Source: Nocardioides sp. Soil805
GTDB lineage: Bacteria; Actinomycetota; Actinomycetes; Propionibacteriales; Nocardioidaceae
Direction: 5' to 3'
NCBI RefSeq assembly: GCF_001429625.1
Contig: NZ_LMSU01000002.1
Span: forward strand, 620,001 to 684,000
Length of the DNA stretch: 64,000 nt
Shown here one piece after another: positions 17,657-26,931 of the stretch (its first letter is position 1; each line of letters starts with the position of its first letter). Below the pieces are notes generated by a model. That model did no database searches. It worked only from the letters and a program-made list of their open reading frames with translations, and was not told where the DNA came from. The translations under genes were made by a program, and so were the position numbers.

Positions 17657-20600
17657 CGCCCACCGGGATGGACGGAGCACTCAGCGAGGCCCTCGTCGGC
17701 AGTCGGCGCTTCTTCACCAAGGCCGAGGTCAGCGATGACCTGCGCTCGATGGTCAGGAAGGGCGGGCGTGAGGGCGACGCGTTCTACCGCGACCGCTGGA
17801 GCCACGACAAGGTGGTCCGCTCGACGCACGGGGTCAACTGCACCGGCTCCTGCTCGTGGAAGGTCTACGTGAAGGACGGGATCATCACGTGGGAGGCGCA
17901 GCAGACCGACTACCCCTCGACCGGCCCCGACAAGCCCGAGTACGAGCCCCGCGGCTGCCCGCGCGGTGCGGCGTTCAGCTGGTACACCTACAGCCCGACG
18001 CGGGTGCGCTACCCCTACGTGCGCGGCGTGCTCCTGGAGCTGTTCCGTGCCGCGAAGCAGAGGTACGGCGACCCCGTGGTCGCCTGGGGCTCGATCGTCC
18101 AGGACGAGGAGCAGGCCCGGCTCTACAAGAAGGCGCGCGGCAAGGGCGGCCTGGTCCGGGCGAGCTGGGACGAGGTGGCGGAGATCGTCGCCGCCGCGCA
18201 CGTCTACACGGTCAAGCGTTGGGGCCCCGACCGGATCGCCGGCTTCTCGCCGATCCCGGCGATGTCGCCGGTCTCCTATGCCTCGGGGTCGCGCTTCCTC
18301 GAGCTCATCGGCGCCCCGATGCTGTCCTTCTACGACTGGTACGCCGACCTCCCCAACGCGTCACCGCAGATGTTCGGCGACCAGACCGACGTGCCCGAGT
18401 CCGGGGACTGGTGGGACGCCGGCTACCTGATCATGTGGGGCTCCAACGTCCCGATGACCCGCACCCCGGACGCGCACTGGATGACCGAGGCGCGCTACCG
18501 CGGCCAGAAGGTCGTCGCGGTCGCGCCCGACTACGCGGAGAACGTGAAGTTCGCCGACGAGTGGGTGACGACCGCCCCCGGGACCGACGGCGCGCTCGCC
18601 ATGGCGATGGGCCACGTGGTCCTCAAGGAGTTCTTCGTCGACCAGGACGTGCCGTTCTTCACCGACTACACCAAGCAGTACACCGACCTGCCGCACCTGA
18701 TCTGCCTCGAGCCCACGGCGGACGGGGTCTACCGTCCCGGCAAGTACCTGGTCGCGGGAGACATCGACCACCCGGAGGGCGGCACCGAGAACGCGATGTG
18801 GAAGCCGGCCGTCATCGACGCCGGCACCGGCGAGGTCCGCATCCCGCAGGGCGCCATCGGCCACCGCTTCGGGGACGAGGGACTGGGCCGGTGGAACCTC
18901 GAGCTCGGCGACATCGACCCGGCGCTCACCATGTACGCCGACCACGAGGGCGGGACCCGCGAGGCCGTCGAGGTCGAGCTGCCGCGCTTCGACGACCCCG
19001 GCGGCAAGGTCCGCCGCCACCGGCGCGGCGTACCGGTCGCCCGGGTCGGGGACCGGTTGGTGACCACGGTCCTGGACCTGATGCTCGCCCAGTACGGCGT
19101 GGCCCGCGACGGCCTGCCAGGGGAGTGGCCGACGGGCTACGGCGACCCCACCGACCCCGCGACCCCCGCCTGGCAGGAGACCCACACCGGCGTCCCCGCC
19201 GCCCAGGTGGAGCGGCTGGCGCGCGAGTGGGCCCAGAACGCGATCGACACCGAGGGCCGCGGCATGATCCTGATGGGGGCCGGGGTCAACCACTGGTTCC
19301 ACTCCGACCAGATCTACCGCGCCATGCTCGTGCTGACCACGATCACCGGCTGCCAGGGACGCAACGGCGGCGGCTGGGCGCACTACGTGGGCCAGGAGAA
19401 GATCCGCCCGATCATGGGCTTCCAGCACATGGCCTTCGCGCTGGACTGGCACCGCCCGCCGCGGCACATGAACCAGACGGCGTACTGGTACGTCAACACC
19501 AGCCAGTACCGCTACGACACCTTCAGCGCCGACGACCTCGACTCCGGCACCGGCGTCTTCGCCGGGAGGACCGTGATGGACCTGCTGGCGCAGTCGGTGC
19601 GGCTGGGCTGGACCCCCAGCTACCCGACGTTCGACCGCAGCTCGCTGACGCTGGCCGACGACGCGGAGGCCGCGGGCATGGAGGCGCCGGCGTACGTCGC
19701 CTCCGAGCTCAAGGCAGGCAGGTTGGCGTTCGCGGTGGAGGACCCGGAGGCGGAGGACAACCACCCGCGGATCCTGTCGCTGTGGCGCTCCAACCTGCTC
19801 GGCTCCTCGGCCAAGGGCAACGAGTACTTCCTGCGCCACCTGCTCGGCACCGACAGCGCGGCGACCGCGGTGGAGGCGCCGCCCGGGATGCGGCCCCAGG
19901 ACGTCGCGTGGCCCGACAAGGCGGCCGAGGGACGCCTGGACCTGCTCACCACGATCGACTTCCGGATGACCAGCAGCACGATCCTCAGCGACGTCGTCCT
20001 GCCGGCCGCCACCTGGTACGAGAAGCACGACCTGTCGACGACCGACATGCACCCCTTCATCCACTCGTTCAACCCCGCGATCGCCCCGCCGTGGCAGACG
20101 AAGTCGGACTGGGACACCTGGAAGGTCATCGCCGAGAAGTTCTCCGAGCTCGCGGTCACCCATCTCGGCACGCGCAGGGACGTGGTGGCCAAGCCTTTGT
20201 GGCACGACACACCCGAGGCGATGGCGAGCGAGCACGGCGTGGTCAGGGACTGGAAGCTCGGCCCGGACCACCCGGACGGGTGCGACCCGGTGCCCGGGAG
20301 GACGATGCCCGTCATCGCGGTCGTCGAGCGCGACTACACCCAGGTCTTCGAGAAGATGACCTCCATCGGCCCGCTGCTGGAGAAGGCCGGCATGCTGACC
20401 AAGGGCGTCGCGTACGACGTGAAGCGCGAGGTCGACGTCCTTCGCTCCCGCAACGGCGTCGTCCACGGCGGCGCCGGCGACGGGCAGCCGAGGGTCGAGA
20501 CCGACGTGCAGATGGCGGACGCCATGCTGCACCTGGCCGGGGTGTCCAACGGGCACCTCTCGACCCAAGGCTTCCGGTTCCTCGAAAAACGCACCGGCAC

Positions 20601-21363
20601 CGAGCTGGCCGACCTCGCCGCCGAGCACCAGGGCAAGCAGATCACCTTCGCCGACACCCAGGTCGCCCCCGTCCCGGTGATCACCTCGCCCGAGTGGTCG
20701 GGCTCCGAGTCCGGCGGACGCCGCTACGCGCCGTTCACGATCAACATCGAGCGGCACAAGCCGTTCCACACCCTCACCGGCCGTCAGCAGTTCTACGTCG
20801 ACCACGACTGGTTCCTGGGGATGGGCGAGATGCTGCCGGTCTACCGACCACCCCTCGACATGACCGCGCTGTTCGGGGAGTCGCCGATCGGCGAGCAGAA
20901 CGAGCTCGGCGTCTCCGTGCGCTACCTGACGCCCCACAACAAGTGGTCGATCCACAGCGAGTACCAGGACAACCTCTTCATGCTCTCGCTCTCGCGGGGC
21001 GGCCAGTCGGTGTGGATGTCCGACCGCGACGCGGCCAAGGTCGGGATCAGGGACAACGACTGGATCGAGATGGTCAACCGCAACGGCGTCGTCGCCGCCC
21101 GCGCCATCGTCAGCCACCGGATGCCCGAGGGCACGGTCTACATGCACCACGCCCAGGACCGGCTCATCGACGTCCCGCTCACCGAGCGTGACGGCAAGCG
21201 CGGCGGCATCCACAACAGCCTCACCCGGATCCTGATGAAGCCCAACCACATGGTCGGCGGCTACGCCCAGCTGGCCTACTTCTTCAACTACATCGGCCCG
21301 ATCGGCAACAACCGCGACGAGGTCACCATGATCCGCAGGCGGACCGCGAAGGTGGAGTACTGA
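17653..21363 (+). CDS. narG: Respiratory nitrate reductase alpha subunit
   Basis: Catalytic subunit of 1236 residues carrying bis-MGD molybdenum and the FS0 [4Fe-4S] cluster. FS0 ligands are His 59, Cys 63, Cys 67 and Cys 102 (HGVNCTGSCSW...PRGCPRG). The molybdenum-ligand region is WYADLPNASPQMFGDQTDVPES, with Asp 232 matching the E. coli ligand. It reduces nitrate to nitrite on the cytoplasmic face. There is no Tat signal visible before the His/Cys cluster, as in membrane-bound NarG. ATG 17653 overlaps narK. It has the normal length. Confidence 0.97.
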   Translation: MTPTGMDGALSEALVGSRRFFTKAEVSDDLRSMVRKGGREGDAFYRDRWSHDKVVRSTHGVNCTGSCSWKVYVKDGIITWEAQQTDYPSTGPDKPEYEPRGCPRGAAFSWYTYSPTRVRYPYVRGVLLELFRAAKQRYGDPVVAWGSIVQDEEQARLYKKARGKGGLVRASWDEVAEIVAAAHVYTVKRWGPDRIAGFSPIPAMSPVSYASGSRFLELIGAPMLSFYDWYADLPNASPQMFGDQTDVPESGDWWDAGYLIMWGSNVPMTRTPDAHWMTEARYRGQKVVAVAPDYAENVKFADEWVTTAPGTDGALAMAMGHVVLKEFFVDQDVPFFTDYTKQYTDLPHLICLEPTADGVYRPGKYLVAGDIDHPEGGTENAMWKPAVIDAGTGEVRIPQGAIGHRFGDEGLGRWNLELGDIDPALTMYADHEGGTREAVEVELPRFDDPGGKVRRHRRGVPVARVGDRLVTTVLDLMLAQYGVARDGLPGEWPTGYGDPTDPATPAWQETHTGVPAAQVERLAREWAQNAIDTEGRGMILMGAGVNHWFHSDQIYRAMLVLTTITGCQGRNGGGWAHYVGQEKIRPIMGFQHMAFALDWHRPPRHMNQTAYWYVNTSQYRYDTFSADDLDSGTGVFAGRTVMDLLAQSVRLGWTPSYPTFDRSSLTLADDAEAAGMEAPAYVASELKAGRLAFAVEDPEAEDNHPRILSLWRSNLLGSSAKGNEYFLRHLLGTDSAATAVEAPPGMRPQDVAWPDKAAEGRLDLLTTIDFRMTSSTILSDVVLPAATWYEKHDLSTTDMHPFIHSFNPAIAPPWQTKSDWDTWKVIAEKFSELAVTHLGTRRDVVAKPLWHDTPEAMASEHGVVRDWKLGPDHPDGCDPVPGRTMPVIAVVERDYTQVFEKMTSIGPLLEKAGMLTKGVAYDVKREVDVLRSRNGVVHGGAGDGQPRVETDVQMADAMLHLAGVSNGHLSTQGFRFLEKRTGTELADLAAEHQGKQITFADTQVAPVPVITSPEWSGSESGGRRYAPFTINIERHKPFHTLTGRQQFYVDHDWFLGMGEMLPVYRPPLDMTALFGESPIGEQNELGVSVRYLTPHNKWSIHSEYQDNLFMLSLSRGGQSVWMSDRDAAKVGIRDNDWIEMVNRNGVVAARAIVSHRMPEGTVYMHHAQDRLIDVPLTERDGKRGGIHNSLTRILMKPNHMVGGYAQLAYFFNYIGPIGNNRDEVTMIRRRTAKVEY

Positions 21364-23009
21364 TGAAGGTCATGGCGCAGATGGCGATGGTCATGAACCT
21401 CGACAAGTGCATCGGGTGCCACACCTGCTCGGTCACGTGCAAGCAGGCCTGGACCAACCGCTCCGGCACCGAGTACGTCTGGTTCAACAACGTCGAGACG
21501 CGACCGGGCCTTGGCTACCCGCGGACCTACGAGGACCAGGACGAGTGGGAGGGCGGCTGGGTGCGCAAGCCCAACGGCCGGATCGCGCTGCGCTCCGGCG
21601 GCCGGCTCAAGAAGCTGCTCACGATCTTCTCCAACCCCAGGCTCCCGTCCATCCAGGACTACTACGAGCCGTGGACCTACGACTACGAGACGCTGCTCAG
21701 CTCGCCGCAGTCCGACACGTTCCCCGTCGCCCGGCCCAGGAGCCTCATCACCGGCAAGGACATGAATGTCGAGTGGTCGGCCAACTGGGACGACGACCTC
21801 GGCGGCAGCCACGAGCACGCCGCCCGCGACGTGATGCTGCGGGGCATCGAGGACAAGGTGAAGCTCGAGTTCGAGCAGACCTTCATGTTCTACCTGCCCC
21901 GCATCTGCGAGCACTGCCTCAACCCCTCGTGCGCTGCCTCCTGCCCGTCCGGCGCGATCTACAAGCGCCAGGAGGACGGCATCGTCCTCGTCGACCAGGA
22001 CCGGTGCCGCGGCTGGCGCATGTGCGTCTCGGGCTGCCCGTACAAGAAGGTCTACTTCAACCACAAGACCGGCAAGGCCGAGAAGTGCACGTTCTGCTAC
22101 CCGCGCATCGAGGTCGGCATCCCGACCGTGTGCGCGGAGACCTGCGTGGGCCGGCTGCGCTACATCGGCCTGGTCCTCTACGACGCCGACAAGGTGCTCG
22201 AGGCCGCGTCCGTGGAGGACGAGCACGACCTGTACGCCGCCCAGCGCGGCTGCTTCCTGGACCCCGAGGAACCCACCGTCCAGCAAGCGGCGCAGCAGGC
22301 CGGCATCCCGCGCGACTGGATCGAGGCGGCGCGCAGGTCGCCGGTGTGGGCGCTGATCAACCGCTACGAGGTGGCGCTGCCCCTGCACCCGGAGTACCGC
22401 ACGATGCCGATGGTCTGGTACATCCCGCCCCTCTCGCCGGTCGTCGACGTCGTCCGGGACACCGGGGAGGACGCGGAGGACCGCGGCAACCTCTTCGCCG
22501 CGATCGACACGCTCCGGATCCCCGTCGAGTACCTCGCCAACCTGTTCACCGCCGGGGACACCGCGCCCGTGGACGCCGTGCTCAAGAAGCTCGCGGCGAT
22601 GCGCTCCTACATGCGCGACATCAACCTGGGACGCGACCCGGACGACTCCATCCCCGCGGCCGTCGGCATGTCGGGGGAGGACATGTACGAGATGTTCCGG
22701 CTGCTCGCGATCGCCAAGTACGACGAGCGCTACGTGATCCCGTCCGCGCACGCGGAGCAGGCGCACGCCCTCGAGGAGCTCGCCACCGACTGCCCGGTGG
22801 CCGACCGGGGCGGCGGCCAGCAGGACCTCTTCGGCGAGGGGTCGGGCTACCCGACGCCGGTCGCGGTGGAGAACTTCCGGATGCTCCAGGACCGGCAGAC
22901 GTCCGACACGCTCGCCTCGCCCGGCGACAAGGCGTCGCGGGTCAACCTGCTCAACTGGGACGGCAAGGGTGCACCCGACGGACTCTTCCCGCCGCGAGGT
23001 GGACGCTGA
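21363..23009 (+). CDS. narH: Respiratory nitrate reductase beta subunit
   Basis: Electron-transfer subunit of 548 residues with four Cys clusters: CIGCHTCSVTC, CEHCLNPSCAASCPSG, CRGWRMCVSGCPYKK (Trp replaces one Cys, giving the [3Fe-4S] centre) and CTFCYPRIEVGIPTVCAETCVG. It passes electrons from NarI to NarG. It begins at ATG 21363, one base before the end of the narG stop (TGATG). Confidence 0.97.
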   Translation: MKVMAQMAMVMNLDKCIGCHTCSVTCKQAWTNRSGTEYVWFNNVETRPGLGYPRTYEDQDEWEGGWVRKPNGRIALRSGGRLKKLLTIFSNPRLPSIQDYYEPWTYDYETLLSSPQSDTFPVARPRSLITGKDMNVEWSANWDDDLGGSHEHAARDVMLRGIEDKVKLEFEQTFMFYLPRICEHCLNPSCAASCPSGAIYKRQEDGIVLVDQDRCRGWRMCVSGCPYKKVYFNHKTGKAEKCTFCYPRIEVGIPTVCAETCVGRLRYIGLVLYDADKVLEAASVEDEHDLYAAQRGCFLDPEEPTVQQAAQQAGIPRDWIEAARRSPVWALINRYEVALPLHPEYRTMPMVWYIPPLSPVVDVVRDTGEDAEDRGNLFAAIDTLRIPVEYLANLFTAGDTAPVDAVLKKLAAMRSYMRDINLGRDPDDSIPAAVGMSGEDMYEMFRLLAIAKYDERYVIPSAHAEQAHALEELATDCPVADRGGGQQDLFGEGSGYPTPVAVENFRMLQDRQTSDTLASPGDKASRVNLLNWDGKGAPDGLFPPRGGR

Positions 23010-23713
23010 TGTTCGGGCGAGGTCGCCGCCCGCGCCCGGCAGACGCCCCGCCCGTGTGGGCGGCCTGCGCGGCCCTGCTGGACTACCCGACCGCCGGACT
23101 TGTCGCAGCCCTCGACCGGGTCGAGGCGTTGGTGCCCGGCGACGAGCACCTCGCCCCGCTCATCGCCCACCTCCGTACCGGCGACCTGGGCCGCCGGCAG
23201 GAGGAGTACGTCGCGACCTTCGACCACACCCGCAAGTGCGCGCTCTACCTGACCTACTTCGCGTACGGCGACACCCGTCGCCGGGGACGGGCGCTCGTGG
23301 AGTTCAAGGAGGCCTACCGCGCCTCCGGCGTGGAGTGGGACGACGGGACCGGCGAGCTGCCCGACCACCTCTGCGCCGTCCTCCAGCTCGGTGCGACCGT
23401 CGACGCGGACGCCGCCTGGGCGTTGTTCAACGCCCACCGGGCGGGCATCGAGATGCTGCGGCTCGCGCTGACCGGGTGGCGCAACGACGACGGCAGCACC
23501 GGCTCGCCGTGGCTGGGTGCGCTGCTCGCCCTCTGCGCGACGCTGCCGACCCTGCAGGGCGACGAGGCGGACGCCGTACGCCGTCTCGTCGAGCAGGGTC
23601 CACCGGCCGAGGCGGTCGGGCTCGAGGGGTACGGCGCCGGCGCCGACCCGGCGCTGTCCGGCACGCCGGCGCTCATCGCCCCCGCCACCATCCCCGTGGG
23701 AGCCCCGCGATGA
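23009..23713 (+). CDS. narJ: Nitrate reductase assembly chaperone NarJ
   Basis: Protein of 234 residues of the NarJ/TorD chaperone family, needed to insert the molybdenum cofactor and Fe-S clusters into NarG. Family marks: LLDYPTAGL, YVATFDHTRKCALYLTYFAYGDTRRRG and EAYRASGVEW. The start overlaps the narH stop by TGATG. Confidence 0.93.
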   Translation: MFGRGRRPRPADAPPVWAACAALLDYPTAGLVAALDRVEALVPGDEHLAPLIAHLRTGDLGRRQEEYVATFDHTRKCALYLTYFAYGDTRRRGRALVEFKEAYRASGVEWDDGTGELPDHLCAVLQLGATVDADAAWALFNAHRAGIEMLRLALTGWRNDDGSTGSPWLGALLALCATLPTLQGDEADAVRRLVEQGPPAEAVGLEGYGAGADPALSGTPALIAPATIPVGAPR

Positions 23714-23766
23714 ACCACCCCACGCCAATGCTCGCTTCGCTCGCATCGCCGCGGGGACCCCGATGA
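23710..23766 (+). CDS. 18-codon ORF linking narJ and narI
   Basis: ATG 23710 overlaps the narJ stop (ATGA) and its TGA 23764-23766 overlaps the narI start (ATGA). The peptide is MNHPTPMLASLASPRGPR. It may only be a device that carries ribosomes across the 49-bp narJ-narI gap. Its role as a peptide is untested; the end of narJ and the end of this ORF share a GGGA-CCCC-ATGA pattern, which suggests a local duplication. Confidence 0.45.
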   Translation: MNHPTPMLASLASPRGPR

Positions 23767-24494
23767 GCACCTTCCTGTGGGTGATCGTGCCCTACCTGTG
23801 CCTGGCGGTCTTCGTCGTCGGGCACCTGTGGCGCTACCGCTACGACAAGTTCGGGTGGACCACCCGGTCCTCCCAGCTCTACGAGGACCGGCTGCTGCGG
23901 CTCGGCTCGCCGCTGTTCCACTTCGGCATGCTCGGGGTCGTCGGCGGCCACGTCATCGGCCTGCTGGTGCCGCGTTCGTGGACCGCCGCGATCGGGATCG
24001 ACGACCACCTGTACCACTACGTCGCGGTGCTCGGAGGTCTCGTCGCGGGCGTGATGGCGCTGGTGGGCATGACGATCCTGATCTACCGGCGGCGCACCGT
24101 CGGGCCGGTGTTCTCGGCCACCACGAGGATGGACAAGGTGATGTACGCCTTCCTCGGCGCCGCCATCGTGCTGGGCATGTGGAACACGGTCGCGGGCTCC
24201 GTCTTCAGCCTCGGCGGGGAGTACAACTACCGGGAGGGGGTGTCGGTCTGGTACCGCTCGTTCCTGGCCTTCCAGCCCGACGCCGAGCTGATGGCCGACG
24301 CGCCGATCGGCTTCCAGCTCCACGCGCTGGTGGCCTTCGGCCTCTTCGCGCTGTGGCCGTTCACCCGGCTCGTGCACGTCTTCAGCGCGCCGGTCGGCTA
24401 CCTGACCCGGCCCTACATCGTCTACCGCAGCCGCGACGACGCCCAGCCCGGGAGCCGCGTCCCGCGGCGCGGCTGGGACAAGGTCGGCTCATGA
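23763..24494 (+). CDS. narI: Respiratory nitrate reductase gamma subunit
   Basis: Membrane cytochrome b subunit of 243 residues with five hydrophobic helices. The haem histidines are in HFGMLGVVGGHVIG and FQLHALVAFGLFALWPFTRLVHVF. It oxidises quinol and gives electrons to NarH. The stop overlaps the next gene (ATGA). Confidence 0.95.
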   Translation: MSTFLWVIVPYLCLAVFVVGHLWRYRYDKFGWTTRSSQLYEDRLLRLGSPLFHFGMLGVVGGHVIGLLVPRSWTAAIGIDDHLYHYVAVLGGLVAGVMALVGMTILIYRRRTVGPVFSATTRMDKVMYAFLGAAIVLGMWNTVAGSVFSLGGEYNYREGVSVWYRSFLAFQPDAELMADAPIGFQLHALVAFGLFALWPFTRLVHVFSAPVGYLTRPYIVYRSRDDAQPGSRVPRRGWDKVGS

Positions 24495-24844
24495 CCACCG
24501 AGGAGTCCCCGATGAGATCCACGTCGCTCACCCGCCTGGCCGAGGACCAGCTCGACAAGGCTCGCGCCGCCAGCAGCGGCCGGGCCGCCGTCACGGTGCA
24601 CGGCGGCCACGAGCACGACCTGCGGCAGACGCTCATCGCGCTGGCCGCCGGACACACCCTGGGGGAGCACGACGCCCCGGGCGAGGCGACCCTCCAGGTG
24701 CTCGTGGGCACGGTGCGGCTCACCGCCGGTGACGAGGTCTGGGAGGGGACGGCCGGGGACCACGTGGTGATCCCGCCGCGGCGCCACGACCTGCACGCGG
24801 CGACGGACGCGGCGGTGCTGCTCACCGTCGCGACCCGCGCCTGA
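24491..24844 (+). CDS. Cupin domain protein at the end of the nar operon
   Basis: Protein of 117 residues with a single cupin barrel (HGGHEHDLRQTLIALAAGHTLGEHDAPGEATLQVLVGTVRLTAGDEVWEG then GDHVVIPPRRHDLHA). Metal-like His residues are HEHD and HDLHA, but the set is not complete for a dioxygenase, so it is probably a small-molecule binding or structural protein. It is translationally coupled to narI. A second start ATG at 24512 is possible. Confidence 0.72.
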   Translation: MTTEESPMRSTSLTRLAEDQLDKARAASSGRAAVTVHGGHEHDLRQTLIALAAGHTLGEHDAPGEATLQVLVGTVRLTAGDEVWEGTAGDHVVIPPRRHDLHAATDAAVLLTVATRA

Positions 24845-24855
24845 GCGACCCGTCG

Positions 24856-24894
24856 GTGTGGCTCCGGGGTCAGCGGGTGGCACCGAAGCCACAC
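24856..24894 (+). terminator. Hairpin after the nar operon
   Basis: GTGTGGCT (24856-24863) pairs with AGCCACAC (24887-24894); inside, CGG (24865-24867) can pair with CCG (24883-24885) across a mismatch. It begins 12 bp after the cupin stop and ends before the mocA promoter box TACCGT (24917-24922). Confidence 0.55.
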
Positions 24895-24928
24895 ACAAGG
24901 GGCCCACGGGTCCGTCTACCGTGAGCGC

Positions 24929-25492
24929 ATGACGACCGCCGGGCTCCTCCTCGCCGCCGGCGCCGGCCGCCGGATGGGCACCCCCAAGGCCCTCGTGCAC
25001 GACCCCGACGGCACGTCCTGGCTGCGTCGGTCGGTCCGGGTGCTCCTCGACGGCGGCTGCGGGCCGGTCCACGTGGTGCTCGGTGCGGGGGCCGAGGACG
25101 CCCGGGTGCTGGTCGCGGACCTGCCGGTCGAGGTCGTCGTCGCCGACGACTGGGACTCCGGGATGGGAGCCAGCCTGCGTGCCGGGCTGCTCGCGGTGGC
25201 CGACGCCTCCGGCGGGTCCGACACCGTGCTCGTCTCCCTGGTCGACCTCCCCGACGTGGGGGCGTCCGTGGTGGCCCGGGTGCTCGCGGCCGGCACCGGG
25301 CCCGCGGCGCTCGCGCGGGCGTCGTACGACGGGGAGCCGGGGCACCCGGTCCTGCTCGGGGCAGACCACCTCGCACCCCTGGTGGCGACGCTGCACGGCG
25401 ACGTCGGGGCGAAGCCCTACCTCGCCGGGCACGACGTGACCCTGGTCGAGTGCGGGGACCTCGCGACCGGTCGGGACCGGGACACCCGGTGA
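24929..25492 (+). CDS. MocA/MobA-like nucleotidyltransferase
   Basis: Protein of 187 residues of the molybdopterin nucleotidyltransferase fold: LLLAAGAGRRMGTPKAL (nucleotide-binding loop), VSLVDLPDVG and EPGHPVLLG. MocA adds CMP to make the cytosine-dinucleotide cofactor used by xanthine and CO dehydrogenases; MobA adds GMP for nitrate reductase type enzymes. The PGHPVLL segment and the nearby XdhC/CoxE genes favour MocA. TACCGT ends 6 nt before the ATG, suggesting a leaderless start. Confidence 0.82.
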   Translation: MTTAGLLLAAGAGRRMGTPKALVHDPDGTSWLRRSVRVLLDGGCGPVHVVLGAGAEDARVLVADLPVEVVVADDWDSGMGASLRAGLLAVADASGGSDTVLVSLVDLPDVGASVVARVLAAGTGPAALARASYDGEPGHPVLLGADHLAPLVATLHGDVGAKPYLAGHDVTLVECGDLATGRDRDTR

Positions 25493-25510
25493 GCGCCCGG
25501 TGAGCCCCCG

Positions 25511-26434
25511 ATGACTGCCCCGCGGCTCCAGCCGCTGACCCGCGCCAAGCTCGCCGGCCAGGGGGACGCCGGCGCCGCCTGGCACCGGGGTCTCCCGGAC
25601 CGGCTGCTGGCCCTCGAGGACCGCTGGGGCGTCCGCATGGGCGGCCCGCTGCCCGGCGGCAGCGCGTCGTACGTCTGCCGGGCGACCACCCCCGGCGGCG
25701 ACGAGCGCGTGGTGAAGGTCGGGGTGCCGGGCCACGACCTCGTCGCCGAGGCGCGGGTGCTCCGCGCCGCCGCGGGCCGCGGCTACGCGCTGCTGCACCG
25801 CCACGACCCCGAGCACGACGCCGTGCTGCTCGAGGCCCTCGGGCCGGCGCTGGCGCAGACGCCCGGCCGGCCGGAGCGTGCGATCGGCCTGCTGGCCGAC
25901 ACCCTGCGCGAGGCGTGGCGGCTGCCCATCGACGCGGTGCCCCCGGGCGAGGACAAGGCGGTCTCGCTCCGTGCGCTGGTGACCGAGCTCGACGAACGGC
26001 TCGGGCGGCCCACCGACAGTCGGGTGCTGCGGACCGCCCTCGACCACGCGGACGCCCTCGCCGGGCACGACCCGGCGAGCGCCGTCGTCCTCCACGGGGA
26101 CGCCCACCCGGGCAACGCGCTGCCGGTCCTCTCGCCGCGGGAGGGTGCCCCGGCGGGGTACGTGTTCGTGGACCCGGACGGCTTCCGAGGCGACCCGGCG
26201 TACGACGCGGGGGTGGTCCTGCGCGACTGGTGCTCGCACCTGACCGGGCCGGACGCCCGGACGCGCCTCGAGGGATGGTGCGACCTGGTCGCCGAGCGGA
26301 CCGGCACCGATCCCGGACGCGTGTGGGCGTGGGCGTTCCTCGAGCGGGTGTCGACGGGGCTCTACGTGACGTCGTTCGGCGCCGAGCGGGTGGGGCGGCC
26401 GTTCCTCGCGACCGCCGAGCACCTGCTCGGGTAG
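25511..26434 (+). CDS. Aminoglycoside/hydroxyurea-type phosphotransferase
   Basis: Protein of 307 residues of the APH/choline-kinase fold. The active-site loop VVLHGDAHPGNAL and metal motif FVDPDGFRGDPAYDAG are visible, with an N-terminal lobe GGSASYVCRA...RVVKVGVPG. The best family match by eye is the APH(6)/hydroxyurea phosphotransferase group. Real substrates of such chromosomal kinases are usually unknown; antibiotic resistance should not be assumed. It is 18 bp after the mocA-like gene, so possibly the same transcript. Confidence 0.75.
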   Translation: MTAPRLQPLTRAKLAGQGDAGAAWHRGLPDRLLALEDRWGVRMGGPLPGGSASYVCRATTPGGDERVVKVGVPGHDLVAEARVLRAAAGRGYALLHRHDPEHDAVLLEALGPALAQTPGRPERAIGLLADTLREAWRLPIDAVPPGEDKAVSLRALVTELDERLGRPTDSRVLRTALDHADALAGHDPASAVVLHGDAHPGNALPVLSPREGAPAGYVFVDPDGFRGDPAYDAGVVLRDWCSHLTGPDARTRLEGWCDLVAERTGTDPGRVWAWAFLERVSTGLYVTSFGAERVGRPFLATAEHLLG

Positions 26435-26459
26435 ACGACGGGCTCGGCGGCGACGGGGC

Positions 26460-26828
26460 TCAGCGGCGACGGATGCGGAACTCCCCGCGCGCCGTCGAGG
26501 GGTCGACCGCCCGGCCCCCCTGGACGATCTCGACCTCCCCGGCCGCGGCCAGCCTCCGGGCGGCCCGCCGAGCGGGCTCGACGAGCTCGCGCCAGTCGTC
26601 GCCGCCGACCGCGCGGGCGGCGTCCGAGGCGGCGATGCCGGTCGCCCGGCTGCTGCGGGCGAGCAGGTCAGCGACGGCCGCCTCGAGCGCCTCGTCCTGC
26701 GGTGAGGTGCGTCGACGACGGCAGGCCGCGGAGCAGTAGCGCACCGAGTCCCAGTCGCGCTCCCACTTCTTGCGCCACTCGATGGTGCGCCCGCACGACG
26801 CGCAGGTCCTGGGCTCCGGGGTGCTCAC
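26460..26828 (-). CDS. DUF2256/DUF3253 two-domain protein
   Basis: Protein of 122 residues. The N-terminal part has a Cys4 zinc knuckle (CASCGRTIEWRKKWERDWDSVRYCSAAC) matching DUF2256, and the C-terminal part is a DUF3253 winged-helix-like domain (DEALEAAVADLLARSS...AAARRLAAAGEVEIVQ). GTG 26828 is preferred because the zinc domain starts 10 residues later; an ATG at 26855 is also in frame. The role is unknown, possibly DNA binding. Confidence 0.8.
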   Translation of the reverse strand: MSTPEPRTCASCGRTIEWRKKWERDWDSVRYCSAACRRRRTSPQDEALEAAVADLLARSSRATGIAASDAARAVGGDDWRELVEPARRAARRLAAAGEVEIVQGGRAVDPSTARGEFRIRRR

Positions 26829-26892
26829 CCGGGCCAGTGTGCCGGGCGCTCCCACGCCGCCGGCGTCGATGCCGCGTCACGGATGCCGGACG

Positions 26893-26914
26893 CCAACGTC
26901 CGACCAACGTCCGG
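26893..26914 (+). repeat. Tandem 11-bp repeat before the MoxR promoter box
   Basis: CCAACGTCCGA (26893-26903) is followed at once by CCAACGTCCGG (26904-26914), ending 4 bp before TAGCCT (26919-26924), which lies 7 nt before the MoxR ATG. The position over the -35 region suits a regulator with tandem sites. Confidence 0.5.
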
Positions 26915-26931
26915 GTCGTAGCCTGACCGAC

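Noticed and set aside
25511..26434. Dedicated antibiotic-resistance gene
   Set aside because: The protein has APH-type motifs, but chromosomal kinases of this fold usually act on other substrates; no mobile element or resistance neighbour supports a resistance call.
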